From contig NZ_AUBS01000007.1 in NCBI RefSeq assembly GCF_000429365.1, positions 62,001 to 126,000 of the forward strand: a stretch of 64,000 nucleotides of DNA. Direction: 5' to 3'. Positions within the stretch are counted from its first letter, which is position 1, and every line of letters starts with the position of its first letter. The position numbers were made by a program, and so were the translations under genes. The notes beneath the pieces were generated by a model. It saw nothing but the letters and a program-made list of their open reading frames with translations, made no database searches and had not been told where the DNA came from. Of this stretch, positions 43,507-51,989 are shown in pieces. The stretch comes from Pseudodonghicola xiamenensis DSM 18339 (GTDB lineage Bacteria; Pseudomonadota; Alphaproteobacteria; Rhodobacterales; Rhodobacteraceae).

Positions 43507-43863
43507 TCTGACCTGCAGGTGACGGCGCCGGCCGATCAGGGGCGGCATGTCCCATGAACACGTCTTGCTTTGTCGGGGGCTTTCTTTGTCTCGCCGTCTT
43601 CGCCTGGAGATGGGGGGCTTGCGGCAGCCGAGCCATAAGACGGAGGAGGGTCTGAGGCGGGGGCGGAGCAGGTCGCTGTCACCATTTCCATCGCCCGGGA
43701 AAAGGGACGAAGGACCGGGCAGGCAGACTTTCGCACCGCAGCTTCTCCTCAGGGTTGCTTGGCGGGCGTTGAGCCCTGTCTTTCAAGCGGAGACGGCCGT
43801 TTGTTGGGGCTTTGTTAATCAATTTTCTGCCATGCTGCATTAACGGAAAACTCGGGGGTGCGC
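43507..43863. other. Intergenic stretch, no gene supported
   Basis: A 357-base gap precedes the H-NOX-like gene. A plus-strand frame of 98 codons (43547-43843) is Arg/Ser-rich, without ribosome site or domain. The last 60 bases are AT-richer (TTTGTTAATCAATTTTCTG) and probably carry the promoter of the H-NOX-like/diguanylate cyclase pair. Confidence 0.5.
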
Positions 43864-44451
43864 ATGCACGGTCTGGTCAACAGGGCGATCCAATCTTTCG
43901 TCTGCAACACGTATGGGGAAGACCGCTGGCACGATGTGACAGAGGCTGCGGGATTGGGGTTTTCTGATTTCGAGGCGATGCTGACCTATGATGACGATCT
44001 GACGGATGCCGTTCTTGATGCGCTCAGCACCGAGCTGCGCCGTGAGCGATCCGAAATTCTCGAGGATCTGGGCACCTATCTGGTTTCGCACCCGGCGGTT
44101 GAGGCGCTTCGGCGCCTGCTGCGGTTCGGTGGGGAAACCTATGTCGATTTCCTCTATTCCCTGGATGAATTGCCCGGGAGGGCGCGATTGGCGGTCAGCG
44201 ATCTGATTTTGCCGGCGATGGAATTGCGGGAGATTCGGCAGGGCCAATTCAGCCTGACCTGTGCGCCGGGCCTGCCGGGGTTCGGCTGGGTGATGATGGG
44301 GATCCTGCGGGCCATGGCTGACGATTATGGGGCCTTGGTGATGCTGGAGCATGCCGGCGCCCATGACGGGGCAGAAGTGATCGCGATCACCTTGGTTGAA
44401 TCCGCCTTCAGCGAAGGGCGGAGCTTTGAGTTGGGAGTGCGCGCCGGATGA
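43864..44451 (+). CDS. H-NOX (HNOB) domain protein lacking canonical heme ligands
   Basis: The 195-residue single-domain protein begins MHGLVNRAIQSFV like H-NOX gas sensors and keeps the fold blocks LGTYLVSHPAVEALRRLLRFGGETYVDFLYSLDELP and the distal end MGILRAMADDYGALVMLEH. In heme-binding members the proximal His falls in LDALHDHL; here the aligned stretch is LDELPGRA, giving Pro104. The YxSxR motif that holds the heme propionates is replaced by FSLTC (129-133). Heme binding in the classical way is therefore doubtful. The start at 43864 has GGGGG 5 bases upstream. It overlaps the diguanylate cyclase gene by 4 bases and should regulate that enzyme. Confidence 0.8.
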   Translation: MHGLVNRAIQSFVCNTYGEDRWHDVTEAAGLGFSDFEAMLTYDDDLTDAVLDALSTELRRERSEILEDLGTYLVSHPAVEALRRLLRFGGETYVDFLYSLDELPGRARLAVSDLILPAMELREIRQGQFSLTCAPGLPGFGWVMMGILRAMADDYGALVMLEHAGAHDGAEVIAITLVESAFSEGRSFELGVRAG

Positions 44452-45473
44452 TCGACAATACAGACCTGGTCCGGATGCTGGACATGCTGTGCCCGATGTA
44501 CCTTCTTCTGAACGAGGAGGGGGTGATCACCCGCGTCGGCCCGACCCTGCAGAAGATTCGCCCCGACCGGGAGCTCAAGGGGGAACGGTTTCTCGATCTT
44601 TTCGAACTTGCGCGACCGCGCTGTGTCGGCAGTTTTGCCGATCTGCTGAACGCCAAGGGGGGGAAGCTGAATCTCAGTTTTCGCGATGCCCGCAAGACTG
44701 CGATGAAGGGGCTTATTGTCGGCATCGGTGGCGGCGCGGTGGTCAAGTTGTCATTCGGCATTTCGGTGGTCGAGGCGGTCCGCGACTATCATCTGACCAG
44801 CGCGGATTTTTCCTCGACCGACCCGGCGATCGAGCTTCTTTATCTGGCCGAAGCGAATTCGGTGGCGATGGAGGCGTCGCGCCAGTTGAACCTGCGGTTG
44901 CAGGCGGCCAAGATCTCGGCCGAGGAACAGGCGTTCACCGACACGTTGACCGGGCTGAAGAACCGGCGGGCGATGGAACATGTCATGGCGCGCAGGGCCA
45001 GCGGCGGCATGCCCTATGCGCTGATGCATATCGACCTGGATTTCTTCAAGCAGGTGAACGACACCCTGGGCCATGCGGCCGGGGATTACGTGCTGCAGCA
45101 GGTCGCCCGCGTTCTGGTCGAGGAGACCCGGCGCGAGGATACGGTCGCCCGGGCTGGGGGGGATGAATTCGTCATCATCTTCGACCACCTGACCGACAGG
45201 CCCCGGCTGCAGCGTATCGCGCGGCGGCTGATCGACCGGGTGGAACAGCCGATGCGCTTTCATGGCCAGAGCTGCCGGATTTCAACCAGTATCGGTATCG
45301 CGATTTCGACCGAACAGCCGGCCAGCGATCCTCTCAAGCTGCTCGGCCAGGCGGATGTGGCGCTCTATGCGGCCAAGCGCGGCGGTCGGGCCGGACTGCG
45401 ATTCTACAGTCCGGGTATGGAAAATCACGACCCGGTGGCGAGTGTCGAGGTTGACCGTGCCCGCTTCGGTTGA
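44448..45473 (+). CDS. Diguanylate cyclase with N-terminal HNOBA-like domain
   Basis: The 341-residue protein has an N-terminal sensory domain (1-165, MLCPMYLLLNEEGVITRVGPTLQKI) of the HNOBA type that partners H-NOX proteins. A short coiled coil and the linker FTDTLTGLKNRRAME lead to the GGDEF domain. The active site is GGDEF (237-241) and the allosteric I-site RRED (228-231) sits five residues before it, so the enzyme should make c-di-GMP and be product-inhibited. The gene begins in the ATGA overlap with the H-NOX-like gene, so the two proteins probably form a signalling pair that changes motility or biofilm state. Confidence 0.92.
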   Translation: MIDNTDLVRMLDMLCPMYLLLNEEGVITRVGPTLQKIRPDRELKGERFLDLFELARPRCVGSFADLLNAKGGKLNLSFRDARKTAMKGLIVGIGGGAVVKLSFGISVVEAVRDYHLTSADFSSTDPAIELLYLAEANSVAMEASRQLNLRLQAAKISAEEQAFTDTLTGLKNRRAMEHVMARRASGGMPYALMHIDLDFFKQVNDTLGHAAGDYVLQQVARVLVEETRREDTVARAGGDEFVIIFDHLTDRPRLQRIARRLIDRVEQPMRFHGQSCRISTSIGIAISTEQPASDPLKLLGQADVALYAAKRGGRAGLRFYSPGMENHDPVASVEVDRARFG

Positions 45474-45660
45474 TGCGTTTGGTGCCGGTCAGCGACGCTT
45501 TGCCTGCGAGGGTGCGTTTCCCGCGGCAATCTTGACAGCAAGCGCGGCAGAGGATCATCCTTTCGGCAATCTGTTGATTTGATGCAACAGGCCGTGTCGT
45601 GGAAGAGCGGAGGTTTCCCGTGGGAGCCTTGAGCGGTCTGCCTGTCTGAAAGGATTTAAC

Positions 45661-46929
45661 ATGTTGAAACGTAATATTTGTGCGTCTTTCGTGATTGCCA
45701 GCACCGTGGTGGTGGGGGCTGGTCGGGCTCAGGCCAATGATGCGACCTCTCTGATCGGGGGCGCGATCCTGGGCGGGATCATCGTCAACGAGGTGAACAA
45801 GAACAAGCAGCGCCAACAGCAGCAGCAACAGCAATTGCTGCAGCAACAGCGCAATACCACCGTTCAGCGCAGTTCGGTCTCGTCTTCGCAGCGCGAGGCC
45901 AACCGCCAGGTGCAGCAGGCGCTGAATTATTTCGGCTATAACGTCGGGACGGCCGACGGCGTGTTGGGCAGCAACAGCCGCAGCGGCATTCGCCGGTATC
46001 AGGCGGATATGGGGTATTCGGTGGATGGATATCTCGATCCGCACGAGCGGGATTTTCTGTTGAACAGCCATCAACGGGCGATGGCAGGGGGAAATGTGGC
46101 GCCCTATAATCAGATCGTGGCGACGCAGGGCTATGCCGGGTTGCTGCGCACCTATCGCAACGAACAGCTGGGGATCGCCACGCCGGGGACGCAGACGGCC
46201 GCGTCCGCTGTCCCGATGCCGGTTCCCGCGCCGACCCAGCCCGAACCGGTCAGCACCCGGGCGGATACCGCCAGCACCGCATTGCCCACCTTCGGGGTTT
46301 CCGCTGCGCAGAAATCAATGCGTGATCAATGCGATCAGGTCAACGTGCGCACCGCCGCCAATGGCGGGCTCAGCGCGCCCGGCAAGATCACCGATCCGGC
46401 CTTCGCGCTGAACGAACAGTTCTGCCTGGCCCGCATGCAGGCGATGTCTGATACCACCCGGATCGAGGCGACGATCCCGAACATGAGCCAGGGCCAGATC
46501 GAAACGCAATGTGACGGTCTCGCCCAGGCCATCGCGCCGCAGATCGTGGCGATCGATAGCGCGCCGGCGGCGCAGGTCATCGACGCGACCAGGGCGTTCC
46601 TCGATGCCTCTGGGCAGCCGTTGGATCAGTTGGTGGCGAGCGGCAAGGTCTGTCTGGGGGCAGGCTATCGGGCCGACAACGCGGAGATGGCGCTGGCTTC
46701 GGCCGTGCTGCTGAGCGCAGCCGGGCAGGGCGGCTATGCTGAGATGGTGAGCCATCAGCTGCGCGACGGCTTCGGGGCTCAGGTCGCTTCGCCGCAGGTG
46801 GCGGCAAGCTGGATGCAGGTGGCGCTGAGCTCTTCCCCGGTGCTGGGCCAGACACCGGAGCGGCTGGCCGTGCTCAAGGCCACCAGCGGCGGCATCGTCC
46901 CGGTGTTCCCGACCGCTTCGGGCAACTGA
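45661..46929 (+). CDS. Secreted peptidoglycan-binding-domain protein with polyglutamine tract
   Basis: The 422-residue protein has a signal peptide (MLKRNICASFVIASTVVVGAGRAQA), a glycine-zipper segment LIGGAILGGIIV, and a Gln-rich linker with seven consecutive Gln (52-58). A peptidoglycan_binding_1 domain follows (about 75-130: QVQQALNYFGYNVGTADGVLGSNSRSGIRRYQ). The C-terminal 220 residues, with paired cysteines, are not assigned. It should sit in the periplasm or bound to the wall. A strong terminator follows. Confidence 0.8.
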   Translation: MLKRNICASFVIASTVVVGAGRAQANDATSLIGGAILGGIIVNEVNKNKQRQQQQQQQLLQQQRNTTVQRSSVSSSQREANRQVQQALNYFGYNVGTADGVLGSNSRSGIRRYQADMGYSVDGYLDPHERDFLLNSHQRAMAGGNVAPYNQIVATQGYAGLLRTYRNEQLGIATPGTQTAASAVPMPVPAPTQPEPVSTRADTASTALPTFGVSAAQKSMRDQCDQVNVRTAANGGLSAPGKITDPAFALNEQFCLARMQAMSDTTRIEATIPNMSQGQIETQCDGLAQAIAPQIVAIDSAPAAQVIDATRAFLDASGQPLDQLVASGKVCLGAGYRADNAEMALASAVLLSAAGQGGYAEMVSHQLRDGFGAQVASPQVAASWMQVALSSSPVLGQTPERLAVLKATSGGIVPVFPTASGN

Positions 46930-46949
46930 TCCTTAGATAGAGATCTAAG

Positions 46950-46983
46950 AAAGGCCCGTCCCCAGGTGGGGCGGGCCTTTTGC
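46950..46983 (+). terminator. Rho-independent terminator
   Basis: AAAGGCCCG and CCCC pair with GGGG and CGGGCCTTT (46950-46980, one bulged T) and TTTT follows. A smaller hairpin CTTAGAT-AGAG-ATCTAAG (46932-46949) lies just before it, directly after the stop. Confidence 0.9.
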
Positions 46984-47111
46984 TGTTCGGGGATATGTCC
47001 CCAAGGGCCGGCACGTTTCGCCCCACCCTTCAGTCCGGGCGAGAGGCTGTGAAAAATTCGCGAATTGCGCCGAGCCTGCCGTGTGCGCTGGCTGAAAGGG
47101 GGGTCATCCCC

Positions 47112-49070
47112 TCACACATCCAGCTCCTCGACGAACCGCGCGTTCTCCTGGATGTACTGAAACCGCAGCTCGGGTTTCTTGCCCATCAGCCGTTCCACCA
47201 GATCGCCGGTCTCGCCCGGTTCGTCCTCGTCGATGGTGACCCGGATCAGCTTGCGCGATTTCGGGTCCATGGTGGTTTCCTTCAGGTCCTTGGCGTCCAT
47301 CTCGCCCAGACCCTTGAAGCGGCTGACGTCGATCTTGCCCTTGCCGCCCAGCCCCTTCTCCAGCCAGACGTCACGCTCTGCCTCGTCCAGCGCATAGACG
47401 CGGCGGGCACCCTGGGTCAGGCGGAACAGCGGCGGGCAGGCCAGATAGAGGTGGCCCGCGTCGATCATCGGCCGCATCTGGGTGAAGAAGAAGGTCATCA
47501 GAAGCGAGGCGATATGTGCCCCGTCGACATCGGCGTCGGTCATGATGATGACCTTGTCATAGCGCAGATCGTCGATGTTGAACTTGCTGCCCAGCCCCAC
47601 GCCCAGGGCCTGGCTCAGGTCCGAGATTTCGGCATTCGATCCCAGCTTGCTCGATGCGGCGCCCAGCACGTTGAGGATCTTGCCGCGCAGCGGCAGCAGT
47701 GCCTGGGTCTTGCGGTCACGCGCCATCTTGGCCGAGCCACCGGCCGAGTCGCCTTCGACGATGAACAGTTCGGTCCCGTCTCGGTTGGTGGCCGAACAGT
47801 CGACCAGCTTGCCGGGCAGGCGCAGCTTCTTGGTGGCGGTCTTGCGGGCGGTTTCCTTTTCCTGCCGGCGGCGCAACCGTTCCTCGGCGCGCAGGACCAG
47901 GAAATCCAGAATGGCGCCGGCGCTCTTGGTATCGGCAGCCAGCCAGTTGTCGAAATGGTCGCGTACCGCGTTTTCGACCAGCCGCTGGGCCTCGACAGTA
48001 GCAAGGCGGTCCTTGGTCTGGCCGACGAATTCCGGCTCGCGGATAAAGCAGGAGACCAGCGCGCAGCCGCCGGTGGTCAGATCCTCGCGGGTGATGTCCT
48101 TGGCCTTGCGATTGTTCACCAACTCGCCATAGGCGCGGATGCCCTTGAGGATCGCGGCCCAGAAGCCGGCCTCATGGGTGCCGCCTTCGGGGGTCGGAAC
48201 CGTGTTGCAATAAGACTGGATGAACCCGTCGCGTGACGGTGTCCAGTTGATCGCCCATTCGACCTTGCCCGGGGTGCCGAAGCGTTCCTGAAATTCGACC
48301 ACGCCGGAAAACGGTTGATCGGCATAGGTCGAGGCGCCGGCCAGCGTCTCTTTCAGGTAATCTGCCAGACCGCCGGGAAAGTGAAAGGTGGCTTCGGTCG
48401 GCGTTTCGCCATCGTCGATTTCGGATTTCCAGCGGATTTCGACGCCGGAGAACAGATAGGCCTTGGAGCGGATCGACTTGAACAGCCGCGCCGGTTTGAA
48501 CCGGTGCGAGCCGAAGATCTCGGCATCCGCGTGGAAGGTGACCGAGGTGCCGCGCCGGTTCGGTGCCGCGCCGATCTTTTCAACCGGGCCTTGCGGGATA
48601 CCGCGGGAGAATCGCTGTTCATAAAGCGTCTTGTCTCGGGCCACCTGCACCACCATCAGATCCGACAGTGCATTGACCACCGAGGCGCCGACGCCGTGCA
48701 ACCCGCCCGAGGTCTGATAGGCCTTGCCAGAGAACTTGCCGCCGGCGTGGAGCGTGCACAGGATCACCTCGAGCGCGCTCTTGCCCGGGAATTTCGGGTG
48801 CGGGTCGATCGGAATGCCGCGGCCATTGTCCTTGACGGTCAGCGAATAATCCGCGTGCAGCTCCACCTCGATCCGGTTGGCAAAGCCTGCCACCGCCTCG
48901 TCCATCGAGTTGTCGAGGATTTCGGCCACCATATGGTGCAGCGCCCGTTCGTCGGTGCCGCCGATATACATGCCGGGGCGTTTGCGCACCGGCTCCAGTC
49001 CCTCCAGCACTTCGATCGAGGAGGCATCATAGGTTTCGGGGGCGGATCCGGAGAGAAGATCGTCGGGCAT
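47112..49070 (-). CDS. parE: DNA topoisomerase IV subunit B
   Basis: The 652-residue type II topoisomerase ATPase subunit has the GHKL domain (HMVAEILDNSMDEAVAGFA, VKDNGRGIPIDPHP, GGLHGVGASVVNALS), the transducer with GQTKDRLA, and TOPRIM (EGDSAGGSAK, PLRGKILNV, IIMTDADVDGAHI). The length and the end RFQYIQENARFVEELDV mark ParE rather than the longer GyrB. It decatenates daughter chromosomes with ParC, whose gene is not in the window. Confidence 0.94.
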   Translation of the reverse strand: MPDDLLSGSAPETYDASSIEVLEGLEPVRKRPGMYIGGTDERALHHMVAEILDNSMDEAVAGFANRIEVELHADYSLTVKDNGRGIPIDPHPKFPGKSALEVILCTLHAGGKFSGKAYQTSGGLHGVGASVVNALSDLMVVQVARDKTLYEQRFSRGIPQGPVEKIGAAPNRRGTSVTFHADAEIFGSHRFKPARLFKSIRSKAYLFSGVEIRWKSEIDDGETPTEATFHFPGGLADYLKETLAGASTYADQPFSGVVEFQERFGTPGKVEWAINWTPSRDGFIQSYCNTVPTPEGGTHEAGFWAAILKGIRAYGELVNNRKAKDITREDLTTGGCALVSCFIREPEFVGQTKDRLATVEAQRLVENAVRDHFDNWLAADTKSAGAILDFLVLRAEERLRRRQEKETARKTATKKLRLPGKLVDCSATNRDGTELFIVEGDSAGGSAKMARDRKTQALLPLRGKILNVLGAASSKLGSNAEISDLSQALGVGLGSKFNIDDLRYDKVIIMTDADVDGAHIASLLMTFFFTQMRPMIDAGHLYLACPPLFRLTQGARRVYALDEAERDVWLEKGLGGKGKIDVSRFKGLGEMDAKDLKETTMDPKSRKLIRVTIDEDEPGETGDLVERLMGKKPELRFQYIQENARFVEELDV

Positions 49071-49117
49071 GTTCGGGCTGCTCTTTGTCTTGGTTGGCGG
49101 TCAGTATGCCAGAGCTG

Positions 49118-49145
49118 CCCGGCGGGGGGAAGTGGCCCCGCCGGG
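49118..49145. terminator. GC-rich hairpin between the hydrolase gene and parE
   Basis: CCCGGCGGGG (49118-49127) and CCCCGCCGGG (49136-49145) form a 10-base-pair stem with an 8-base loop, about 80 bases after the hydrolase stop. There is no T run, so termination efficiency is uncertain. Confidence 0.5.
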
Positions 49146-49223
49146 ATCGGGCCAGAACGGCGCCGGGCAGAAGCTGGTCCAAGCCCAGATCGGAAACGGA
49201 TCAGGACCAGTTCAGGGGCGAAT

Positions 49224-50105
49224 TCAGGGCCGGTCGCACCATTCCAGGATGCTGCGTGCCACCTGGGCCGGGAGCTGGTGGCAGATCCAGTGGTCCGCCC
49301 CGTTGAACTCCACCCGGGTCAGGTCGGGGGCGAAATCCTCAAGCCCCTCAGTGGCTTCCGGCAAAAGCGCGGTGTCCCCCAGCCCCCAGATCAGCAGGTG
49401 CGGGCAGTGCACCATCAGCTTGTCTTTCGGCGGTTCGGGCAGGTCGGTGATCGGCGCGCCGGGTTTGGCCACCTGCAGGGGAGAGGCGCGATACCAGTGG
49501 ATCATCGTCTTCAGCCGGCCCGGACGCGACCATTCTGTGACATAGTCGGCCAGTTTCGCAGGCGTCATCCAGGCGTGGTCCATCTTGGCCAGGAACAGCT
49601 CTTTCATCTTTGCGAAGTCGTTGGCGGCGAGCCGCTCCTCGGAGCCTTCGCGCCGCAGGGCCAGGATATATTGCGAGGCTTCGGCCTGATCGCCGCCCCG
49701 GGCCAGCGCCCGCTGGAACGGCACCGGGTGGACGCCGTTGGCGATGATCAGACGGTCAACCAGTTCGGGGCGGAACATCGCCAACCCATAGGCCACCGCC
49801 GCGCCCCAGTCGTGCCCCATCACCGTCAGCGGCCCGCCGCCGAGGTGGTCGATCAGCGCCGCCATGTCGCCGACCAACTGCGAGGTGCGATACATAGCGA
49901 CGTCATCGGGGGCCCAGCTTTGGCCATAGCCGCGCTGGTCGGGGGCGATGCAATGGAACCGTTCGGCCAGAAGCGGTGCCAGTTCGGCCCAGGCGCCGCC
50001 GAATTCGGGAAAGCCATGCAGCAGCAAAAGCGGAGGATTGGCCGGGTCGCCCCAGCGGCGCAGGAAGAACGGGTGGCCGTTCAGATCAATGGTCTCGGTT
50101 CTCAT
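49224..50105 (-). CDS. Epoxide hydrolase/haloacetate dehalogenase-type alpha/beta hydrolase
   Basis: The 293-residue enzyme has HGFPEFGGAW (oxyanion region), the Asp nucleophile elbow GHDWG (Asp99), Asp244 in GLGDTALLPE and His272 in GADHWICHQLP. An Asp rather than Ser nucleophile means an ester intermediate with epoxides or halogenated acids. The cap stretch IHWYRASP resembles epoxide hydrolases. The substrate is unknown. It is divergent from the MATE gene, with 96 bases between starts. Confidence 0.86.
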   Translation of the reverse strand: MRTETIDLNGHPFFLRRWGDPANPPLLLLHGFPEFGGAWAELAPLLAERFHCIAPDQRGYGQSWAPDDVAMYRTSQLVGDMAALIDHLGGGPLTVMGHDWGAAVAYGLAMFRPELVDRLIIANGVHPVPFQRALARGGDQAEASQYILALRREGSEERLAANDFAKMKELFLAKMDHAWMTPAKLADYVTEWSRPGRLKTMIHWYRASPLQVAKPGAPITDLPEPPKDKLMVHCPHLLIWGLGDTALLPEATEGLEDFAPDLTRVEFNGADHWICHQLPAQVARSILEWCDRP

Positions 50106-50201
50106 GTCGGCACTCTAATCGCTTGCGGCCCTTCGGCAACGAAAATTCCCGGACGCGTCGCGACGGAAAGCCCCGGCTTGCCAGATGGCGGGGGGGTGTC
50201 T

Positions 50202-51563
50202 ATGGCCAGAAATATGATCAAAGAGATGTCATATATCGGCCACGTCAAGGCGGTCGCACTTTTGGGGCTGCCGCTGGTCGGCGGGCATCTGGCGCAATTC
50301 GCCATCGGGTTGACCGACAGCGTGATGCTGGGGTGGTACGGGGTGGAGGCGCTGGCCGCGGTCACCCTTGCATCGAGCTATTTCTTCGTCCTGTTCCTGA
50401 CCGGGGCCGGCTTTGGTTGGGCGGTGATGCCGATGGTTGCCGCCGCCTCTGCCGCCGGGGATGAGACCAGCGCGCGGCGCGCCACGCGCATGGGGCTCTG
50501 GTTGTCACTGCTCTATGCGGCGGCGGTGCTGCCGCTTCTGTGGTGGTCCGGGCCGATCCTGCGCGCCTTGGGGCAGCAACCCGAGGTGGCGGCAGATGCC
50601 GCGCAGTATCTGCGCGTGGCCTGCTGGGGGATGGGGCCTGCGCTGCTGGTGATGGTGCTGAAATCCTATCTCGCGGCGCTGGAGCGGACGCAGATCGTGT
50701 TGTGGATCACGGTTCTGGCGGCGCTGGCCAACGGTTTGGCCAATTATGCGCTGATCTTCGGACATTGGGGGATGCCGGCGCTGGGGCTGCGCGGGGCGGC
50801 GCTGGCATCGGTCATCACGCAGGGCATCTCGTTCCTGGCGGTGGTGCTCTATGTCGAGTTGGTCTTGCCCGAACAGGAGCTGTTTCGCCGCTTCTGGCGC
50901 CCGGATTGGGAGATGTTCGCACGGGTGTTCCGGCTGGGGTTGCCCATCGGTATCACCAGTCTGACAGAGGTCAGCCTGTTTGCGGCTTCGGCCGTGATGA
51001 TGGGCTGGCTGGGGACGGTGCCGCTGGCCGCCCACGGAATCGCGCTGCAGGTGGCGTCGGCCACTTTCATGCTGCATCTGGGGCTGTCGAATGCCGCGAC
51101 GGTGCGGGCGGGAAATGCCTTTGGTCGGGGCGATCGGGCGCATATGGCGCGCGGCGCCGTGGTGGTGACGGCGATGTCGCTGTGTCTGGCGCTGCTGGCA
51201 AGTGCGGTATTTCTGCTGGCTCCCGAGGTTCTGATCGGGTTGTTTCTTGATCCCGCCGATCCGGAGCGGGCGCAGATCATGGCCATTGGTTCGGCGCTTT
51301 TGGCGGTGGCGGCGCTGTTCCAACTGGTCGATGGTGGGCAGGTGGTGGCGCTGGGGCTGTTGCGTGGGGTGCAGGACACCACCATGCCGATGGTGATTGC
51401 GGCGCTGTCCTACTGGGCGGTGGGGCTGCCGTCGTCCTATCTTTTGGGGTTTGTCTGGGGCATGGGCGGCATTGGCATCTGGCTGGGGCTGGTGGCCGGG
51501 CTTGCCTGTGCAGCGGCGCTGCTGATGCTACGGTTCTGGCGGCGTGGCCTGGCCCTGGTCTGA
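50202..51563 (+). CDS. MATE-family multidrug efflux transporter
   Basis: The 453-residue inner-membrane protein has about 12 hydrophobic segments in two similar halves. The MATE signatures IGLTDSVMLGWYGVEALAAVTLAS and LGTVPLAAHGIALQVASATFMLHLGLSNAATVRAGNAFG are clear. It should export cationic or hydrophobic compounds with a proton or sodium gradient. GGGGGGG lies just upstream of the ATG at 50202. The frame is open far upstream only as antisense of parE and the hydrolase gene. Confidence 0.92.
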   Translation: MARNMIKEMSYIGHVKAVALLGLPLVGGHLAQFAIGLTDSVMLGWYGVEALAAVTLASSYFFVLFLTGAGFGWAVMPMVAAASAAGDETSARRATRMGLWLSLLYAAAVLPLLWWSGPILRALGQQPEVAADAAQYLRVACWGMGPALLVMVLKSYLAALERTQIVLWITVLAALANGLANYALIFGHWGMPALGLRGAALASVITQGISFLAVVLYVELVLPEQELFRRFWRPDWEMFARVFRLGLPIGITSLTEVSLFAASAVMMGWLGTVPLAAHGIALQVASATFMLHLGLSNAATVRAGNAFGRGDRAHMARGAVVVTAMSLCLALLASAVFLLAPEVLIGLFLDPADPERAQIMAIGSALLAVAALFQLVDGGQVVALGLLRGVQDTTMPMVIAALSYWAVGLPSSYLLGFVWGMGGIGIWLGLVAGLACAAALLMLRFWRRGLALV

Positions 51564-51604
51564 TCCGGGAACTGACTGGCGGCTGATCGGGACGGACACC
51601 GGAA

Positions 51605-51639
51605 AGATCACGAAACGGGCCTGGGGTCCGTCGTGATCT
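51605..51639. terminator. Hairpin between MATE gene and tRNA-Gly genes
   Basis: AGATCACGA (51605-51613) and TCGTGATCT (51631-51639) form a 9-base-pair stem with further inner pairing. It lies 42 bases after the MATE stop and 24 bases past the 3' end of the minus-strand tRNA genes, so it may end transcription on both strands. Confidence 0.5.
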
Positions 51640-51662
51640 GTTCAGAGTCATCTGAGATTTTT

Positions 51663-51737
51663 TGGAGCGGGCGATGAGATTCGAACTCACGACCCCAACC
51701 TTGGCAAGGTTGTGCTCTACCCCTGAGCTACGCCCGC
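51663..51737 (-). tRNA. tRNA-Gly (anticodon GCC), distal copy
   Basis: The 75-base gene has acceptor GCGGGCG/CGCCCGC, discriminator T, encoded CCA, D-arm GCTCAGGGGTAGAGC, anticodon stem CAACC/GGTTG with loop TTGCCAA (anticodon GCC) and T-loop TTCGAAT. It reads GGC and GGU codons. Its sequence is identical to the copy at 51765-51839. Confidence 0.97.
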
Positions 51738-51764
51738 ATCCTTGGGTAGGTCTTTTATACTCTC

Positions 51765-51839
51765 TGGAGCGGGCGATGAGATTCGAACTCACGACCCCAA
51801 CCTTGGCAAGGTTGTGCTCTACCCCTGAGCTACGCCCGC
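51765..51839 (-). tRNA. tRNA-Gly (anticodon GCC), promoter-proximal copy
   Basis: The sequence is identical to the copy at 51663-51737, from which it is separated by 27 bases; both are read leftward and probably come from one precursor. The AT-rich stretch just right of it (GAGATATAAATATCC, near 51855-51869) is a likely promoter position. Open frames reported across this pair are artefacts of the tRNA sequence. Confidence 0.97.
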
Positions 51840-51989
51840 ATCCTTGAGTGAGGCGTGAGATATAAATATCCGGCCGGGGCTGCAAGAGGAAAATGCACCG
51901 ACCGGGCGGATTTTTCTCCGGCATCGCGGGAAGATGGAAAAAACTGGGGGCGGGGGGCTGCGACCGTGCCCGATCGGCGGATCTGGTGG

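Noticed and set aside
43547..43843. A plus-strand frame of 98 codons in the 43507-43863 gap
   Set aside because: Arg/Ser-rich, without ribosome site, domain or coding bias.
48315..51563. A plus-strand open frame of 1082 codons
   Set aside because: It is antisense to parE and the hydrolase gene and then runs in frame into the MATE gene; only the part from 50202 has coding character.
51662..51847. A repeated peptide encoded across the tRNA pair
   Set aside because: The sequence is the complement of two tRNA genes; such peptides are common false genes.
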